Below, in pieces: positions 62,319 to 64,000 of a DNA stretch of 64,000 nt. Positions within the stretch are counted from its first letter, which is position 1. Each line of letters starts with the position of its first letter. Position numbers and translations under genes: made by a program. The notes under the pieces were generated by a model. The model was given only the letters and a program-made list of their open reading frames with translations, made no database searches and was not told where the DNA came from. The stretch is from Oxalobacter formigenes (GTDB lineage: Bacteria > Pseudomonadota > Gammaproteobacteria > Burkholderiales > Burkholderiaceae_D): assembly GCF_027158485.1 (NCBI RefSeq), contig NZ_JAMKYJ010000005.1. One strand, written 5' to 3'.

Positions 62319-63782
62319 TTACATCAGAATGACCTCATATTGCCATTGGGCATAAGTGGGTTCAACCTGCAGTGAAACCGGTTTTTCTATCATGTCCCCC
62401 AAAGCCGCCAGATGCTGGGATTCTTCTTCCAGAAACAGGTCCACTACAATTTGAGATGCCAGAATACGGAATTCTTTCGGGCTGAATTGCTTGGCCTCAC
62501 GCATGATGTCGCGCATGATTTCGTAGCAGATGGTTTGTGGGGTTTTGATTTCGCCACGCCCCTGACAGACGGGACACGGTTCGCAGAGAATATGCGACAG
62601 TGATTCGCGTGTTCTTTTCCGGGTCATTTCAACAAGACCCAAAACCGAAAAGTCAGATACCGACACTTTCGTCTTGTCGTGAGCCAGCGTTTTCCGGAGT
62701 TCATCCATGACAGCGTTTCGATGTTCGGGATTGACCATATCGATGAAGTCAAGAATGATGATGCCGCCCAGATTGCGCAGTCGCAGTTGTCTTGCAATGG
62801 CGTGAGCGGCTTCCAGATTGGTCTTGAAAATAGTGTCATCGAACGTCCGTCCGTTAACGAAGCCTCCTGTATTGACATCGATGGTCGTCATGGCTTCGGT
62901 CTGGTCAACGATGAGGTATCCTCCGGATTTGAGATTGACCCGTCTGGATAAAGCCAGCTGTATTTCCTCCTCGACGTTATACAGGTCAAAGAGCGGCCTG
63001 TCGCCTTCATGGCAAGCCAGACGGTCGAGAATGTCGGGAGTGTATATTTTTGCGAATTCCTGAAGTTTCAAAAATTCTTCTTCCGAATCTACCAGAATCC
63101 GGTTGGTTTTTTCATGCACGAAATCCCGCAGTACCCGTTCAGCCAGGTTCAGATCCTGATACAGAAGCGCAGGAGGAGGGGTGACGTATGCTTTTTCTTT
63201 CAGGGTTTTCCAGATTTTTTCAAGAAATGAGGCGTCCGTTTTCAAATCGGAATCGGAGGCGTCTTCGGCCATTGTCCGGATGATATAGCCCCCTTTCTCA
63301 TCCGGTGCCATGAGTTGCTGCAAACGACTCTTCAACGATTCACGTTCTTTTTCATCAAGAATGCGCTGGGATATGCCGATGTGGGGTTCCTCTGGCAGGT
63401 AAACCAGCATCCTTCCGGCAATGGAAATCTGTGTGGAAAGACGTGCGCCCTTGGTACCGATGGGGTCTTTTATGACGCGTACCATGATCGACTGTCCGTC
63501 GGTAAGCATTTTTTCGATCGGAACAGGCTTGTCTGCGGATGTCTTGTCCTGATGCGCTTCGAAGATATCGTCGATATGTAAAAAAGCGGCTCTTTCAAGC
63601 CCGATATCGATAAAGGCGGATTGCATGCCCGGAAGGACACGAACGACGCGACCGAGATAAATATTACCTGCCAGTCCTCTCGTCAGGGAGCGTTCGATAT
63701 GAAGTTCCTGTGTCGTTCCCTCGGAAACGATTGCGATCCGGGTTTCCTGAGGGGTGATATTGATCAGTATGTCTTCTTTCAT
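62319..63782 (-). CDS. rng: Ribonuclease G
   Basis: Endoribonuclease for 16S rRNA 5' maturation and mRNA decay. 487 residues: S1 RNA-binding domain (GNIYLGRVVRVLPGMQSAFIDIG), catalytic region with GGFVNGRTFDDTIFKTNLEA and the metal Asp in IILDFIDMV, and the zinc-link CPVCQGRGEI. It lacks the long C-terminal scaffold of RNase E. ATG overlaps the maf stop (ATGA), as in other betaproteobacteria. Confidence 0.95.
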   Translation of the reverse strand: MKEDILINITPQETRIAIVSEGTTQELHIERSLTRGLAGNIYLGRVVRVLPGMQSAFIDIGLERAAFLHIDDIFEAHQDKTSADKPVPIEKMLTDGQSIMVRVIKDPIGTKGARLSTQISIAGRMLVYLPEEPHIGISQRILDEKERESLKSRLQQLMAPDEKGGYIIRTMAEDASDSDLKTDASFLEKIWKTLKEKAYVTPPPALLYQDLNLAERVLRDFVHEKTNRILVDSEEEFLKLQEFAKIYTPDILDRLACHEGDRPLFDLYNVEEEIQLALSRRVNLKSGGYLIVDQTEAMTTIDVNTGGFVNGRTFDDTIFKTNLEAAHAIARQLRLRNLGGIIILDFIDMVNPEHRNAVMDELRKTLAHDKTKVSVSDFSVLGLVEMTRKRTRESLSHILCEPCPVCQGRGEIKTPQTICYEIMRDIMREAKQFSPKEFRILASQIVVDLFLEEESQHLAALGDMIEKPVSLQVEPTYAQWQYEVILM

Positions 63783-64000
63783 GGTATGGCTATACCCGCT
63801 TTTTTCAACAGTTCGCTTGTCTCGTATAACGGCAACCCCATGATGCCCGAATAGCTGCCTTCAATATGTTTGATGAATTTGCCTGCCAGTCCCTGTATGC
63901 CATATCCACCGGCCTTGTCATAAGGCTCACTGGTATCGATATAAGCTTCGATCATTTCGGAAGTTAATTCGGCAAATGTCACACAGGATGTTTGAAGAGC
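63779..64000 (-). CDS. Maf-family nucleotide pyrophosphatase, 3' part
   Basis: C-terminal 73 codons of a gene that runs off the window end. VTFAELTSEMIEAYIDTSEPYDKAGGYGIQG, then IEGSYSGIMGLPLYET, are Maf-family hallmarks. These enzymes hydrolyse non-canonical or modified nucleoside triphosphates. The 5' end is outside the window. The subfamily (MafA-type versus YceF-type) cannot be decided from this part. Confidence 0.9.
   Translation of the reverse strand, partial: ALQTSCVTFAELTSEMIEAYIDTSEPYDKAGGYGIQGLAGKFIKHIEGSYSGIMGLPLYETSELLKKAGIAIP

Noticed and set aside
1..64000. CRISPR array, insertion sequence, prophage or toxin-antitoxin pair
   Set aside because: No regularly spaced repeats, transposase or phage genes were seen; the small genes present have other explanations.

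Overview
This is a chromosomal window from a Gram-negative betaproteobacterium, order Burkholderiales. The gene orders rpmF-plsX-fabHDG-acpP-fabF-rpoE, ndk-rlmN-rodZ-ispG-hisS-yfgM-bamB-der-hfq-hflX-hflK-hflC-hisZ-purA, smc-zipA-ligA and map-glnD are characteristic of that order. The moderate GC content, well below Burkholderia, together with a formamidase operon and a slimmed-down sigma-E locus, points to the Oxalobacteraceae, possibly Oxalobacter. The genus is an inference; no 16S gene is present.

Layout. Positions 1-5,960: ribosomal protein L32 and the fatty-acid/phospholipid initiation cluster. 6,000-11,600: the extracytoplasmic stress locus, with a small YgfX-like membrane protein, rpoE, a strikingly short rseA, a VirK/YbjX-family gene and two HtrA-type proteases. 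11,700-26,530: a long co-directional housekeeping run, closed by a strong bidirectional terminator. 26,600-27,793 (minus): a PBP7-type peptidase whose ribosome-binding site lies in a perfect hairpin. 28,032-36,150: smc-zipA-ligA-galU-def. 36,177-40,333 (minus): map-glnD and an rluF-like pseudouridine synthase. 40,481: tRNA-Ser(CGA).

40,800-48,523 is the accessory part. It holds an exported protein made of 31-residue repeats, a YnaI-type mechanosensitive channel, an orphan gene, a formamidase operon (fmdA-fmdB-amiS/ureI-like) with a perfect hairpin in its leader and in each intercistronic gap, a DUF389 membrane protein and a BASS-type transporter. 48,893-53,825 carries rhlE and dnaE. 53,826-62,304 is a lipopolysaccharide region: a broken WaaE-type glycosyltransferase pseudogene, msbA, waaF and five further glycosyltransferase-like genes. 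The last two of these are markedly AT-rich and look acquired. The window ends with rng and the 3' part of a maf gene on the minus strand.

Together the genes cover envelope building (fatty acids, LPS core, BamB, RodZ, PBP7), envelope stress control (RpoE, HtrA, Hfq, HflKC), and replication and chromosome segregation (DnaE, LigA, Smc, ZipA). They also cover nitrogen control (GlnD, formamidase, amide channel). No insertion sequence, prophage, CRISPR array or integron was seen. The most unusual biology is the minimal RpoE/RseA module: the anti-sigma factor has no membrane segment and rseB is missing. Next come the repeat protein, the structured non-coding stretches and the glycosyltransferase pseudogene next to an AT-rich LPS block.
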